Shown: piece by piece, positions 7,602 to 16,564 of the stretch
How positions within the stretch are numbered: the stretch's first letter is position 1
Layout: every line of letters begins with the position of its first letter
Assembly (NCBI GenBank): GCA_965200175.1
Contig: OZ241345.1
Coordinates: 1,426,001-1,490,000 of the forward strand
Source of the DNA: Azophilus sp026709365
GTDB taxonomy: Bacteria; Pseudomonadota; Gammaproteobacteria; Pseudomonadales; Azotimanducaceae
DNA: 64,000 nt
Direction of reading: 5' to 3'
The notes under the pieces: model-generated
Told to the model about the DNA's origin: nothing
The model's database searches: none
The model's input: the letters and a program-made list of their open reading frames with translations, nothing else
Program-made: the position numbers and the translations under genes

Positions 7602-8978
7602 GTGATACGACGAATCGCATTGACGACAGCAGGGCTGCTGCTGGCTGCGGGCTTTGGCGCTGCGGCCGAGTTGCCCGATTTCACTGAACTGGTGGAGGAC
7701 AACGCCGCTGCGGTGGTCAACGTCAGCACCACTCGGCGGCAGGACGAGCGCGAGCGGCGCTTTGACGGGCGCGGCATCGAGGAGTTCTTCCGCCGCTTCC
7801 CGCCGCAGCCGCCGCCAACGCCCAATGCGCGTCCGCGTTCATTGGGCTCGGGCTTCGTCATTTCCGAGGATGGCTACGTGCTGACCAACAACCATGTTGT
7901 TGAGGATGCCGACGAGATACTGGTGCGTTTCGCTGATCGGCGGGAGTTGAACGCTGAGGTGGTGGGCACCGACCGGCGATCGGATCTGGCCTTGCTCAAG
8001 GTGGAGGCCGACAACCTTCCGACGGTGCGCATGGGCCGCTCCGAAGACTTGGATGTCGGCGAATGGGTGCTGGCCATCGGCTCGCCATTCGGCTTCGACT
8101 ACTCGGTCACCGCAGGCATCGTCAGCGCCAAGGGACGCAGCCTGCCCACTGAGCAGAACGAGAACTACGTTCCCTTCATCCAGACCGACGTGGCCATCAA
8201 TCCGGGCAACTCCGGAGGCCCGTTGTTCAACTTGGATGGCGAAGTGGTGGGCATCAATTCGCAGATTTACTCCAGGTCGGGCGGCTTCATGGGCGTGTCG
8301 TTCGCCATACCCATTGACGTGGCCATGGAGGTGGTCGAGCAGATCAAAAGCAGCGGGCGGGTTTCGAGAGGCTGGCTCGGCGTCGTCATCCAGGAAGTCA
8401 GCCGCGAGTTGGCGGAGAGCTTCGGCTTGGAGCGCCCTTACGGTGCGCTCATCAGCGAAGTGGCACCGGGCAGTCCGGCTGATGAAAGCGAGCTGCAGAC
8501 CGGGGACGTCATCATTGAGTTCGACGGCCAGCCCATCGAGCGCTCCAGCGAATTGCCCCACTACGTGGGCCGCACCGCGGCAAACAGCGAGGTTGACGTG
8601 GCCGTCATGCGCGGCGGCGAGCGCCTTAAGCTCAAGGTCAAGGTCGGCGAGCTGCCTGACATTGAGGGTGAGGGAACCGTTGGCCAAGGCACTCCCGACG
8701 AGCCCTCAAGCCTTGGGTTGGTGCTGGAGGACGTGCCCGAATCGGCACTCAGCCGCTTCGAGCTCAAGGGCGGCGTGCGGGTGGTTCAATCAACCGGCCC
8801 GGCTGCGGAATCCGGCATTCGAGCCGGCGACATCATCACCCGCCTCAACCATCAACCGGTCGAGAACCAGCAGCGCTTCCGCGAGATCGCCAAGACCTTG
8901 CCGAAAGGTCGCCGTGTGCCGGTGCTGATCGTGCGCGGCGGCGTTCAGACCTTCGTGCCGTTGAGCGTGCCCGAGTGA
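7602..8978 (+). CDS. mucD: DegP/MucD-type periplasmic serine protease
   Basis: A 458-residue trypsin-like protease-chaperone of the HtrA family with an N-terminal signal peptide (to about residue 22). The catalytic triad is visible: His in LTNNHVVEDADE (about residue 98), Asp in TDRRSDLALLKV and Ser in INPGNSGGPLFN. Two PDZ domains follow (the first from RGWLGVVIQEVS, the second around GGVRVVQSTGPAAESGIRAG). In Pseudomonas, mucD is the last gene of the algU-mucABC operon, and the same order is seen here. I take the GTG at 7602, seven bases after AGGA; a TTG one codon upstream also fits. It probably degrades misfolded envelope proteins and damps sigma-E signalling. Confidence 0.95.
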   Translation: MIRRIALTTAGLLLAAGFGAAAELPDFTELVEDNAAAVVNVSTTRRQDERERRFDGRGIEEFFRRFPPQPPPTPNARPRSLGSGFVISEDGYVLTNNHVVEDADEILVRFADRRELNAEVVGTDRRSDLALLKVEADNLPTVRMGRSEDLDVGEWVLAIGSPFGFDYSVTAGIVSAKGRSLPTEQNENYVPFIQTDVAINPGNSGGPLFNLDGEVVGINSQIYSRSGGFMGVSFAIPIDVAMEVVEQIKSSGRVSRGWLGVVIQEVSRELAESFGLERPYGALISEVAPGSPADESELQTGDVIIEFDGQPIERSSELPHYVGRTAANSEVDVAVMRGGERLKLKVKVGELPDIEGEGTVGQGTPDEPSSLGLVLEDVPESALSRFELKGGVRVVQSTGPAAESGIRAGDIITRLNHQPVENQQRFREIAKTLPKGRRVPVLIVRGGVQTFVPLSVPE

Positions 8979-9067
8979 CCGCCTTGGCGGGACGGCGTTT
9001 GGCGGCTGGCATCGGCGTCCTTGGGTTGGCGCCGTTGGGCGCGCCGAAATAGGGAAGCCGCTGCGTT

Positions 9068-10861
9068 TTGCCCACCGCCGACCACATCCGCAACTTCTCG
9101 ATCATCGCCCATATCGATCACGGCAAGTCAACCCTCTCGGACCGCCTGATCCAGCACTGCGGCGGCCTGAGCGATCGGGAGATGGCCGACCAGGTCCTTG
9201 ATTCCATGGATCTGGAGCGGGAGCGGGGCATCACCATCAAGGCGCAAAGCGTTCGGCTGCACTACCGGGCCGAAGGCGGACGCACCTACCAGCTCAACTT
9301 CATCGACACGCCGGGGCATGTGGACTTCACCTACGAGGTGTCGCGCTCCTTGGCGGCCTGCGAAGGGGCCTTGCTGGTCGTGGATGCCGCCCAGGGCGTG
9401 GAGGCGCAGTCGGTGGCCAACTGCTACACGGCCATCGAACAGGGGCTGGAAGTGCTGCCGGTGCTGAACAAGATCGACCTGCCCCAAGCTGACCCCGCTG
9501 CCGCCGCGCGTGAAATCGAGGAGATTATTGGCTTGCCGGCGGATGACGCGCTGCTGGTCAGCGCCAAGACCGGGGCTGGGGTGCCGGAGTTGCTGGCCAG
9601 CTTGGTGCGCCGCATTCCCCCGCCTGCCGCCGATCCGGATGCGCCCTTGCAGGCGCTGATCATCGACTCCTGGTTCGACAACTATCTCGGCATCGTCTCC
9701 CTAGTGCGGGTGGTGGCGGGCCGGGTCGCGGCTGGGGATCGGATCGCGGTCAAGTCAACGGGGCAGGTTCACGGCGTCGATCAAGTCGGTTGCTTCACGC
9801 CGAAACGGCAAGTGGCGGAAAGTCTGGCGGCCGGGGAAGTGGGTTTCATCGTGGCCGGCATCAAGGACATCCGCGGGGCCCCAGTGGGCGACACGATCGC
9901 GCCTGCGCGGCATCAGGAGGTGTTTCAGCTGCCCGGCTTCGCCGAGGTCAAGCCGCAGGTTTACGCAGGCCTGTTTCCGGTCGCCTCCGAGCAGTTCGAG
10001 GACTTTCGCGAGGCCTTGGCCAAGCTGAGCCTGAATGACGGCTCGCTGTTCTACGAGCCTGAAACCTCCGACGCCTTGGGCTTCGGGTTTCGCTGTGGCT
10101 TTCTTGGCCTCCTGCACATGGAGATCGTGCAGGAGCGGCTGGAGCGGGAGTACGGCCTGAACCTCATCACCTCGGCGCCGACGGTGGTTTACGAAGTGAT
10201 TGGCGTGGACGGCACGGCCAGCCAGGTGGACAACCCCTCGCGGTTGCCGTCCCAGTTCGCCGAGGTCCGCGAGCCGATTGCGGCCGTCAACATCCTCACG
10301 CCCCAGGACCACGTTGGCAATGTGATCAGCCTTTGCGTTGAACGGCGGGGGGTGCAGAGGAGCATGCAGTTCTCATCCGGCCAGGTGTCGATGACTTGGG
10401 AGCTGCCCATGAGCGAAGTGGTGATGGACTTCTTCGACAAGCTGAAGTCCGTCAGCCGCGGCTTTGCGTCCTTGGACTACGGCTTCGACCGCTTCGAGGC
10501 GTCCAACCTGGTCAAACTCGACATGCTCATCAATGGCGAGCGGGTCGATGCGTTGGCGATGATCGTGCATCGTAGCCAAGCCCAGAGCCGTGGCCGCCAG
10601 TTGGCGGAGAAGATGAAGGAGCTGATACCCAGGCAACTGTTCGATGTCGCCATTCAGGCTGCCGTCGGCGGCCAGATCGTGGCCCGCCAGACGGTCAAGG
10701 CGCTGCGCAAGAACGTCACCGCCAAGTGCTATGGCGGCGACATCACGCGCAAGAAGAAGCTCCTGGAAAAGCAGAAGGCGGGCAAGCGGCGCATGAAGCA
10801 GCTCGGTCGGGTGGAGATCCCCCAGGATGCGTTTCTCGCCGCGCTCAAGGTTGAACGCTAA
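9068..10861 (+). CDS. lepA: Elongation factor 4 (LepA), back-translocating GTPase
   Basis: A 597-residue translational GTPase. G-domain motifs are intact: G1 AHIDHGKST near residue 15, G3 DTPGHVDF and G4 NKIDL. The diagnostic LepA C-terminal domain is present (GGDITRKKKLLEKQKAGKRR). Length equals E. coli LepA (599). The best start is the TTG at 9068, preceded by AGGGAAG, giving MPTADHIRNFSIIAHIDHGK; no ATG lies nearby. LepA binds stalled or initiating ribosomes and can move tRNAs back. It lies 89 bases after the protease gene and before lepB, the usual gammaproteobacterial order. Confidence 0.98.
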   Translation: MPTADHIRNFSIIAHIDHGKSTLSDRLIQHCGGLSDREMADQVLDSMDLERERGITIKAQSVRLHYRAEGGRTYQLNFIDTPGHVDFTYEVSRSLAACEGALLVVDAAQGVEAQSVANCYTAIEQGLEVLPVLNKIDLPQADPAAAAREIEEIIGLPADDALLVSAKTGAGVPELLASLVRRIPPPAADPDAPLQALIIDSWFDNYLGIVSLVRVVAGRVAAGDRIAVKSTGQVHGVDQVGCFTPKRQVAESLAAGEVGFIVAGIKDIRGAPVGDTIAPARHQEVFQLPGFAEVKPQVYAGLFPVASEQFEDFREALAKLSLNDGSLFYEPETSDALGFGFRCGFLGLLHMEIVQERLEREYGLNLITSAPTVVYEVIGVDGTASQVDNPSRLPSQFAEVREPIAAVNILTPQDHVGNVISLCVERRGVQRSMQFSSGQVSMTWELPMSEVVMDFFDKLKSVSRGFASLDYGFDRFEASNLVKLDMLINGERVDALAMIVHRSQAQSRGRQLAEKMKELIPRQLFDVAIQAAVGGQIVARQTVKALRKNVTAKCYGGDITRKKKLLEKQKAGKRRMKQLGRVEIPQDAFLAALKVER

Positions 10862-10885
10862 CGCACCGCCCGCGGCGGCTTGATT

Positions 10886-10902
10886 GGGTTGCCGGGCAAC
10901 CC
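10886..10902 (+). other. Hairpin between lepA and lepB
   Basis: GGGTTGCCGGGCAACCC forms a perfect 7-base-pair stem with a 3-base loop 25 bases after the lepA stop. No T run follows, so it is not a standard intrinsic terminator. It may be an mRNA processing or stability element between the two genes. Confidence 0.45.
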
Positions 10903-10953
10903 GCAGCGCCAGCAGTGCGGCGAAGTATGCGGAGCGGCAGGCTACAATAGGGC

Positions 10954-11808
10954 ATGAACATCGACTTTCCCTTGGTGCTCACTTGGGCCGTGCTGATCAG
11001 CGGCGGCATCTGGCTGCTGGACGCTTTGGTGCTGAAGCCGCGTCGGCTGGCGGCGCGCTCCGCGCAGGACGCGGAGCAGCCGGACAAGGAGCCTATGATC
11101 GTCGAGTACGCCCGCTCCTTCTTTCCGGTTCTGCTGCTGGTGCTGGCTTTGCGCAGCTTCCTCGCCGAGCCCTACCAAATACCTTCAGAGTCCATGCTGC
11201 CGACCTTGGAGGTGGGCGACTTCATTCTGGTCAACAAGTACGCCTACGGCATCCGCCTGCCGGTGCTCGGCACCAAGATCATCGAGGTCGGCGAACCGCA
11301 GCGGGGCGACATCATGGTGTTCATACCCCCCCACGATTCGCGATACTTCATCAAGCGGGTGATCGGCCTGCCCGGCGACCGCATCCGCTATGAGGACAAG
11401 GCGTTGCACATCAACGGCGAACGGGCGGAGTATGAGTTCGTGCGCGAGTTCTACGACGTCATTGGCGGCGCCGCAGTGCCGGTTCGGGCCTACCAGGAGT
11501 CCTTGGACGGTGGGACGCACACCACCCATCGCTATCCGGTCGGCGACCGCAACGGCGAGTGGACGGTGCCGGAGGATGCCTACTTCGTGATGGGGGACAA
11601 CCGCGACCGCAGCGACGACAGCCGCCGTTGGAAGTACGTTTCCGAAGCCAAGATCGTCGGCAAGGCGGTTGCCATTTGGGTACACAAGGAGCCCGGCTTC
11701 AAGCTGCCGACCTTCGAGCGCAACCAATGGCTGACGCGGACGGCGGCGCAGCCCGACTCCGGCCCGTCCGGCCTGAACCAAGCCGCAGCCGCCCTCATCC
11801 GTGACTGA
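10954..11808 (+). CDS. lepB: Signal peptidase I
   Basis: A 284-residue inner-membrane protease that removes signal peptides from exported proteins. Two N-terminal transmembrane segments are visible (LVLTWAVLISGGIWLLDALV and FFPVLLLVLALRSFL). The catalytic Ser is S80 in IPSESMLPTL and the catalytic Lys is K134 in YFIKRVIGLPGD. The later conserved box GDNRDRSDDSR is intact. E. coli LepB is 324 residues, so this is slightly short but complete. Its 3' end overlaps the rnc start by 8 bases, so lepB, rnc and era probably form one operon. Confidence 0.97.
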   Translation: MNIDFPLVLTWAVLISGGIWLLDALVLKPRRLAARSAQDAEQPDKEPMIVEYARSFFPVLLLVLALRSFLAEPYQIPSESMLPTLEVGDFILVNKYAYGIRLPVLGTKIIEVGEPQRGDIMVFIPPHDSRYFIKRVIGLPGDRIRYEDKALHINGERAEYEFVREFYDVIGGAAVPVRAYQESLDGGTHTTHRYPVGDRNGEWTVPEDAYFVMGDNRDRSDDSRRWKYVSEAKIVGKAVAIWVHKEPGFKLPTFERNQWLTRTAAQPDSGPSGLNQAAAALIRD

Positions 11809-12505
11809 GCGCTCCAGCGCCGCGCAGCTTGATCGATTGCAGCGCGCGCTGAACTATCGATTTGCCGATGAGCGCCTGCTCATTCGCGCCCTGACCCACA
11901 AGAGCGTTTCGCTGAACGGCCATAACGAGCGTTTGGAGTATCTCGGCGATGCGGTGCTTGGCTACGCCGTCGCCGCCCACTTGCACAGGGAGCATCCCGG
12001 CGAGGCGGAGAGCGGCCTGACGCTGGCCCGGGCGGCGCTGGTCAAGCGGGGCACGTTGGCGGAGATTGGCCACGCGCTGGCCTTGGGCGACTACATGCGC
12101 TTCGGCATCGGCGAAATGCGCTCGGGCGCCTATCGCCGCGCTTCCGTCCTTGCCAATGGGGTTGAAGCCCTGATCGGCGCGGTGCATGAGGACGGCGGCG
12201 TGGAGGCGGCCCGGGCGCTGGTGGTTCACTTGCTCGGCGACCGGCTGACCGGCTTGAGGGCGGCGCAGGCCAAGGATGCCAAGTCGGCGTTGCAGGAGTT
12301 CGCTCAAGGACGGGCCCTGTCCTTGCCGGTTTACCGAATCGTCGAGGAGGCCGGCGTTCGGCATGCGCCGCGTTTCGTTGTCTCCTGCGAAGTTGCCGAG
12401 CTGGGGCTTATGGTCACGGCGGACGGCGCCAGCCGCAAGGAGGCGGAAAAGCGCGCCGCCGCCGAACTGCTCGACCGGATCGAGGCCGATGGCCAAGGGG
12501 GCTGA
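11801..12505 (+). CDS. rnc: Ribonuclease III
   Basis: A 234-residue double-strand-specific endoribonuclease used in rRNA processing and antisense control. The signature NERLEYLGDAVLG carries catalytic Glu and Asp residues; the second active-site segment reads LANGVEALIGAV, with the essential Glu kept and Asn at a position that is Asp in E. coli (Asn is common in homologues). The C-terminal double-stranded-RNA-binding domain runs from about residue 160 (SALQEFAQGRALSLP) to the end. It starts at GTG 11801 inside the lepB 3' end and overlaps era by 17 bases, indicating translational coupling. Confidence 0.97.
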   Translation: MTERSSAAQLDRLQRALNYRFADERLLIRALTHKSVSLNGHNERLEYLGDAVLGYAVAAHLHREHPGEAESGLTLARAALVKRGTLAEIGHALALGDYMRFGIGEMRSGAYRRASVLANGVEALIGAVHEDGGVEAARALVVHLLGDRLTGLRAAQAKDAKSALQEFAQGRALSLPVYRIVEEAGVRHAPRFVVSCEVAELGLMVTADGASRKEAEKRAAAELLDRIEADGQGG

Positions 12506-13391
12506 TCGCTGCGGCGCGATTGCCATCGCCGGCCGCCCCAACGTCGGCAAGTCCACCCTGCTGAACCGGGTGCTTGGCGAAAAGCTCAGCATCACCTCCC
12601 GCAAGCCGCAGACCACCCGGCGCAACCTCATCGGCATTGACACCGAAGGCGCTGGCCAAGCGATCTACGTCGATACGCCGGGTCTCCACCGGCGCGTGAA
12701 GCGGGCCATCAACCGCAGCATGGTGGGTCACGCCAAGGCGGCCCTGGGCGATGCCGACCTGATTGTCCTGGTGCTCGACCGAGATCGTCTGACCGATGGC
12801 GACGAGTGGGTCATGCAGCAAGTCGAATGGGCGGCGAAGCCGGCGTTCGCGCTCATCAACAAGATTGACCTGCTGAGCGACAAGACCCGCTTGTTGCCGA
12901 CGATGGAGCGGCTTGGGGCCACGGGCCTTTTTGCGGAAATCATGCCGGTCTCGGCCTTGGGCGGCGAGGGCGTCGCCGAGTTTCGCTCATTGGTGTTCCA
13001 GAGCCTGCCCGCCGGGCCGCACCTCTTTGCCGCCGACCAGCTCACCGACGAAAGCGAGCGCTTTCTGGCCAGTGAGATGATCCGCGAAAAGCTGATGCGT
13101 CGGTTGGGCGATGAATTGCCGCATCGGACCGCAGTGGTGGTGGAGTCCTTCAATGAGGGCTCGGCGCTGGTGGACATCAGCGCCCAAATCCTGGTCGAGC
13201 GCGCCGGCCAGAAACGCATCGTCATCGGCAAGGACGGCAGCAAGCTCAAGTCCATCGGTCGGGAGGCGCGCTTGGACATCGAACGCATGCTGGGCCGCCA
13301 GGTCATGCTGCATCTCTGGGTGAAGGTGCGCAGCGGCTGGTCGGACAGCCCCGAGGCGTTGCGCAGCCTAGGTCTCGATGGGAGACGTTGA
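12489..13391 (+). CDS. era: GTPase Era
   Basis: A 300-residue GTPase that binds the 3' end of 16S rRNA and assists 30S subunit maturation. The P-loop is GRPNVGKST, switch II is DTPGLHRR and the base-specificity motif is NKIDL. The C-terminal KH RNA-binding domain contains the IVIGKDGSKLKSIGREAR signature. The ATG at 12489 lies inside the rnc 3' end, the usual overlapping arrangement. In most gammaproteobacteria recO and pdxJ follow era. Here a repeat and unrelated genes follow, so the operon ends early. Confidence 0.98.
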   Translation: MAKGADRCGAIAIAGRPNVGKSTLLNRVLGEKLSITSRKPQTTRRNLIGIDTEGAGQAIYVDTPGLHRRVKRAINRSMVGHAKAALGDADLIVLVLDRDRLTDGDEWVMQQVEWAAKPAFALINKIDLLSDKTRLLPTMERLGATGLFAEIMPVSALGGEGVAEFRSLVFQSLPAGPHLFAADQLTDESERFLASEMIREKLMRRLGDELPHRTAVVVESFNEGSALVDISAQILVERAGQKRIVIGKDGSKLKSIGREARLDIERMLGRQVMLHLWVKVRSGWSDSPEALRSLGLDGRR

Positions 13392-13462
13392 CACCCTCGA
13401 ACGGTCTGTTGGAGTGCGTCCTCAGTCAAGAGAATCCAAACTGGTTCATGGAAACCGAGAAG

Positions 13463-13557
13463 GCGCGACCTGACGGTCGCGGATGGAGTTTCGCTGCGCG
13501 AAACTCCGCGCTCGCAGCTCAGGCTAGTTCGTTCGATATGTTTCTGAGCCCGCACAG
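13463..13557 (+). repeat. Family A repeat after era
   Basis: A complete forward copy: stem GCGACCTGACGGTCGC, then the hairpin core GTTTCGCTGCGCGAAAC, then a tail ending GATATGTTTCTGAGCCC and GCACAG. It lies in the 294-base gap between era and the convergent SprT-like gene. A 130-codon open frame crosses the repeat, but its first half is repeat-derived and the rest matches nothing I know, so it is not called. Confidence 0.8.
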
Positions 13558-13685
13558 AAGGGACATCGTGCGGACCTACTTTGAATGGGTTGGGGATTGG
13601 AACCCGGTCGCATTCGATCTCGAAACCGCGAAACGGGGGGTTGATGCCAAGAAGGCGCTGCCCCCCGGATGGGTTCCTCTGACAG

Positions 13686-14372
13686 CTACTTGGGAGGTGG
13701 TGCGCTCACTTCACCGTCGTGGCGCTGCCAGCGAATTTCGCCTTGGCACTTGGGGCAACGCGCCCCGTTGGCGATCTTGAGGCTTAGGCGCTGGCGAAAC
13801 CAGCGCTTTCCGCAGCCGCACTCCCCGGCCCAGCGGGCTGCGGTGTGGCGTACCGCATGGGTGCGCTCGCCGGTGCAGCCGATCTCGCGCGCCTTGTCGG
13901 CCCAGACAGCGTCATGGTTGTGCGCCTTGCCGACGATGGCATGGGCGATCTCATGCAGGATGGTGTCGATGAGCTCCGCCCGGCTGGCCCGGAGGCAGAA
14001 GCTCACGGAGAGATTGATGCGGCGCTCACCGTACTTGCAAACGCCAGCCCGTGAAGGGGCGAGGTCGAAGCCGAAGCGCCATTCGTTGCCCAAGCCGCTG
14101 GCGGCCTTGTGACGCTTGAGGAGTTCGTTGGCCAGCGTTTCCGTTTCGGCCAGTGAACAGTCGCCGGCCGCCGAGCGCTCCACCAGTTCCAATAGGCTGT
14201 AAGGCACGTTCCAATGTCCTTGGCTGGTGTGGACCAGCGCTTGGTGGCGCTTCAGGGAAGCGACGGTGCCGGCGATGGCGCTGCCGCCATGCTCAAAGCG
14301 GACTCGGCTGCCTACGGGATAGGCGGCGCCGGGAAAGCTGGCCGTGATGGGGGCATGGGCGTGGTGAGGCAT
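13686..14372 (-). CDS. SprT-like zinc metalloprotease-fold protein
   Basis: A 228-residue protein of the SprT/Spartan-like family. The zinc-dependent active-site motif HEIAH is at residues 140-144 (context DTILHEIAHAIVG). A C-terminal zinc ribbon is suggested by paired cysteines at about 185/187 (ECGCGKRW) and 206/209 (RCPKCQ). The first 70 residues form an extra beta-rich region (VGSRVRFEHGGSAIAGTVASL) that looks like a small KOW/SH3-type module. E. coli SprT is about 165 residues. Eukaryotic Spartan cleaves DNA-protein crosslinks; whether bacterial SprT does is less certain. The gene converges on era and lies downstream of the selenocysteine operon on the same strand. Confidence 0.85.
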   Translation of the reverse strand: MPHHAHAPITASFPGAAYPVGSRVRFEHGGSAIAGTVASLKRHQALVHTSQGHWNVPYSLLELVERSAAGDCSLAETETLANELLKRHKAASGLGNEWRFGFDLAPSRAGVCKYGERRINLSVSFCLRASRAELIDTILHEIAHAIVGKAHNHDAVWADKAREIGCTGERTHAVRHTAARWAGECGCGKRWFRQRLSLKIANGARCPKCQGEIRWQRHDGEVSAPPPK

Positions 14373-14537
14373 GCGGGCTACATTTGGTCAGCCTATCGTT
14401 CGGAAATCAACCATCAGGTTTTCCGAGCACAGCCCGCACAGTGGTCGGGTTTGGACGGGATTGGTTTTGAAGCGCTTGAATAACAAGGGTTTTTTGGCGG
14501 AAGGATGGACTTTACGGCACGGGATGGAATGGAACAG

Positions 14538-14630
14538 TGGCGGAAGAGGTAGGAGTCGAACCCACCAAGCGCGATGTCGCGCCTCAACGGCTTTGAAGGC
14601 CGCGCGCCCCACCGGAGACGATGCTCTTCC
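14538..14630 (-). tRNA. selC: tRNA-Sec (anticodon TCA)
   Basis: Read leftwards from 14630, the sequence folds as a selenocysteine tRNA of 93 nucleotides including an encoded CCA. It has a GGAAGAG acceptor strand, a 6-base-pair D stem closed by CGGT, an anticodon loop CTTCAAA with anticodon TCA, and a long variable arm (GGCGCG-ACAT-CGCGCT). The T loop is TTCGACT and the 3' end CTCTTCCGCCA. The D stem and variable arm separate it from tRNA-Ser. The acceptor and T stems sum to 12 base pairs by eye, one fewer than the usual bacterial 8+5. It lies 35 bases after selB on the same strand and is probably processed from the selA-selB transcript. Confidence 0.95.
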
Positions 14631-14665
14631 TAAAATGCCCGTTAACGTCAGTGCTGCCGGCAACC

Positions 14666-16564
14666 CTACCGCAACTGAAGCTCCCCCACCACCGTTCGCG
14701 CATCACCGTGGCGGTGGGTGTAGCCGCGGCGGTCGAAAAACTCCAGCAGTTCGATGGCGATGTTGCGGCCGATGCCGGTATGGTCCCGGAAGCGCCGGAC
14801 GGTCAGCGGCTCCTGCTGAGCAAGGATGGCCGTTTGAGCGGCGATGGCGGTCAGCCGCTCAGGCAGGTAGAAGCGCTTGGGTGAAATCCGCACCAGCAGG
14901 CCGCGCTGGGCGAGGTCGTTCAGGCCGGATTCGAGCGGTGCCAAGGGGGTGCGCAGGGCTTTGGCCAAGTCGCCGAAGCTGGGCGCCTGGTCCTGGTCCA
15001 AATGCGGCCGCAACCGATTGAGCAGCGCCTTCTGCTGGGGCGGCAGCTCGGCGACGTGGGCGGGGAGGTGGTAGGTGCCGGCGGTTAGGCGCAGGCGCTT
15101 TTCGGAGAGCAGTTCGTTGAGCAAGGAGACTCGGAAGCGCGCTGGGATGGCGCTGGGCAGGCGGTTGGGCGCGAATCCGGGCGCCGCTGGATGCTCGCGC
15201 TGGTGTTGGGCGGCGAAGTCAAGGGCCATGCGGCGCCAGTTTGACCAGAGCGCCTGCGGCAAGGCTTCTCCATCGTGCATCCTGAGTTGGAAGCCGCCCA
15301 AGACTTCCTTGAGCTCGTCCTCGGTGAGCCCCAAGGTGTTCCGCAATTGGTCTAGATCCAGCGGTCCCCGCGCCAGCAGGTCGGCGACGATGCGGGATTG
15401 GTCGTTGGCCTTGAAGGCTTCGATCAAGGCCAAGCGGGCCGGGTTTCGCCGCCGTGCGGCGGGTGTCAGGTCGGTGAGCAGGCGTCCGCCGCCCAAGGTG
15501 CGGTCCAAACCATGGTCGCGCAGCACCAGATGGTCGCCGTGCCGAGCGCACAGGGGCTCATCGGTCACGATTTCCACCGTTCGACGCTCGCCGGGCAGGG
15601 CCTTGCCGGCGTCCAGCAGGGCCAAGCGACCGGTGCTGTGGGAGGTCGCGTGGTAGATGTGAACCGGCAGCCAATGCTTCACCGGGCGCGGGAAGTCGTC
15701 GAGTATGCGCAGGTCCAGCGCGAAGTTGCGGCGGGACGGCATCGGAGCGGCGGTCAGCCAGCAGCCGCGCCGGATGTCGTCCAAGCCGACGCCCGCCAGA
15801 TTGATCGCCACCCGGTCGCCCAAGACGGCCCTGTCAACGGCCGCCTCCTGCGCCCTTAGGCCGCGCACTCGGGCGGTTTGGTTGCTGGGGAAGATGCGGA
15901 CCTCGTCGCCTTGGCGGACCGTCCCGGAATGAACGGTGCCGGTGGCGACCAAGCCGCTGCCTTGGATGTTGAAGGCACGATCTACTGCCAAGCGGAACTG
16001 GCCTTGGGCTTGGGCGGCTGGCGAGGCATCGGCTGCCGTCCAAAGCGTCTGCTTCAATTCGGCAATGCCGACGCCGGTGCTGGCCGATGTGCGGATGAGC
16101 GGCGCATTTTGGAGAAAGGTGCCTTGCAGCAGGGCGCGCAGCTCGGCCTCGGCCTGTTCCATGCGCTCGGCGGACGCCCGGTCGCACTTGGTCAGCGCCA
16201 CAAGGCCACGGGCGATGCCGGTGAGGCCGAGGATTTGCAGGTGTTCCCGGGTCTGGGGCATGGGGCCGTCATCGGCGCTGACCGCCAGCAGGGCGAACTG
16301 CATGGCCGCCACCCCAGCCACCATGTTGTGGATGAACCGATGGTGGCCGGGCACGTCGATGAAGCCGAGTACGTCGCCGTTTCGGGGCGGGTGTGAGCCG
16401 TTTCGGCGCGAAGGCGAGCCGTTTCGGCCCAGGTAGGCAAAGCCGAGATCGATGGTGAGGCCGCGCTTTCGCTCGTCCTCCAAAACGTCCGTGTCCACCC
16501 CGGTCAGGGCCTTCACCAAGCTGGTCTTGCCGTGGTCCACATGGCCGGCCAGGGTGACGATCAT
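14666..16564 (-). CDS. selB: Selenocysteine-specific elongation factor SelB
   Basis: A 632-residue GTPase that delivers Sec-tRNA to UGA codons followed by a SECIS hairpin. The N-terminal EF-Tu-like part has GHVDHGKTSL at residues 7-16 and DVPGHHRFIHNM as G3. The remainder is domains 2-3 plus winged-helix repeats at the C-terminus that bind SECIS RNA (final segment VRRFRDHTGIGRNIAIELLEFFDRRGYTHRHG). Size agrees with E. coli SelB (614). Between G1 and G3 the loop is expanded by three in-frame copies of an RNG motif encoded by a 21-base tandem repeat at 16377-16428. The start overlaps the selA stop by 4 bases. Confidence 0.97.
   Translation of the reverse strand: MIVTLAGHVDHGKTSLVKALTGVDTDVLEDERKRGLTIDLGFAYLGRNGSPSRRNGSHPPRNGDVLGFIDVPGHHRFIHNMVAGVAAMQFALLAVSADDGPMPQTREHLQILGLTGIARGLVALTKCDRASAERMEQAEAELRALLQGTFLQNAPLIRTSASTGVGIAELKQTLWTAADASPAAQAQGQFRLAVDRAFNIQGSGLVATGTVHSGTVRQGDEVRIFPSNQTARVRGLRAQEAAVDRAVLGDRVAINLAGVGLDDIRRGCWLTAAPMPSRRNFALDLRILDDFPRPVKHWLPVHIYHATSHSTGRLALLDAGKALPGERRTVEIVTDEPLCARHGDHLVLRDHGLDRTLGGGRLLTDLTPAARRRNPARLALIEAFKANDQSRIVADLLARGPLDLDQLRNTLGLTEDELKEVLGGFQLRMHDGEALPQALWSNWRRMALDFAAQHQREHPAAPGFAPNRLPSAIPARFRVSLLNELLSEKRLRLTAGTYHLPAHVAELPPQQKALLNRLRPHLDQDQAPSFGDLAKALRTPLAPLESGLNDLAQRGLLVRISPKRFYLPERLTAIAAQTAILAQQEPLTVRRFRDHTGIGRNIAIELLEFFDRRGYTHRHGDARTVVGELQLR
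16377..16428 (-). repeat. 21-base-period tandem repeat inside selB
   Basis: The 10-mer GCCGTTTCGG occurs at 16377, 16398 and 16419, exactly 21 bases apart, with partly conserved spacers. In selB it encodes GRNGSPSRRNGSHPPRNGD, lengthening a surface loop of the GTPase domain by about 14 residues. The period is a multiple of three, so copy-number change keeps the frame. Confidence 0.75.

Noticed and set aside
12160..12190. RNase III with Asn at a metal-site position that is Asp in E. coli
   Set aside because: Asn at this position (LAN-x-x-EA) is frequent among functional bacterial RNase III proteins; the essential Glu is kept.
13388..13780. 130-codon plus-strand frame after era
   Set aside because: The first half is translated family A repeat and the end is antisense to the SprT-like gene; only about 35 codons are left and they match nothing known to me.
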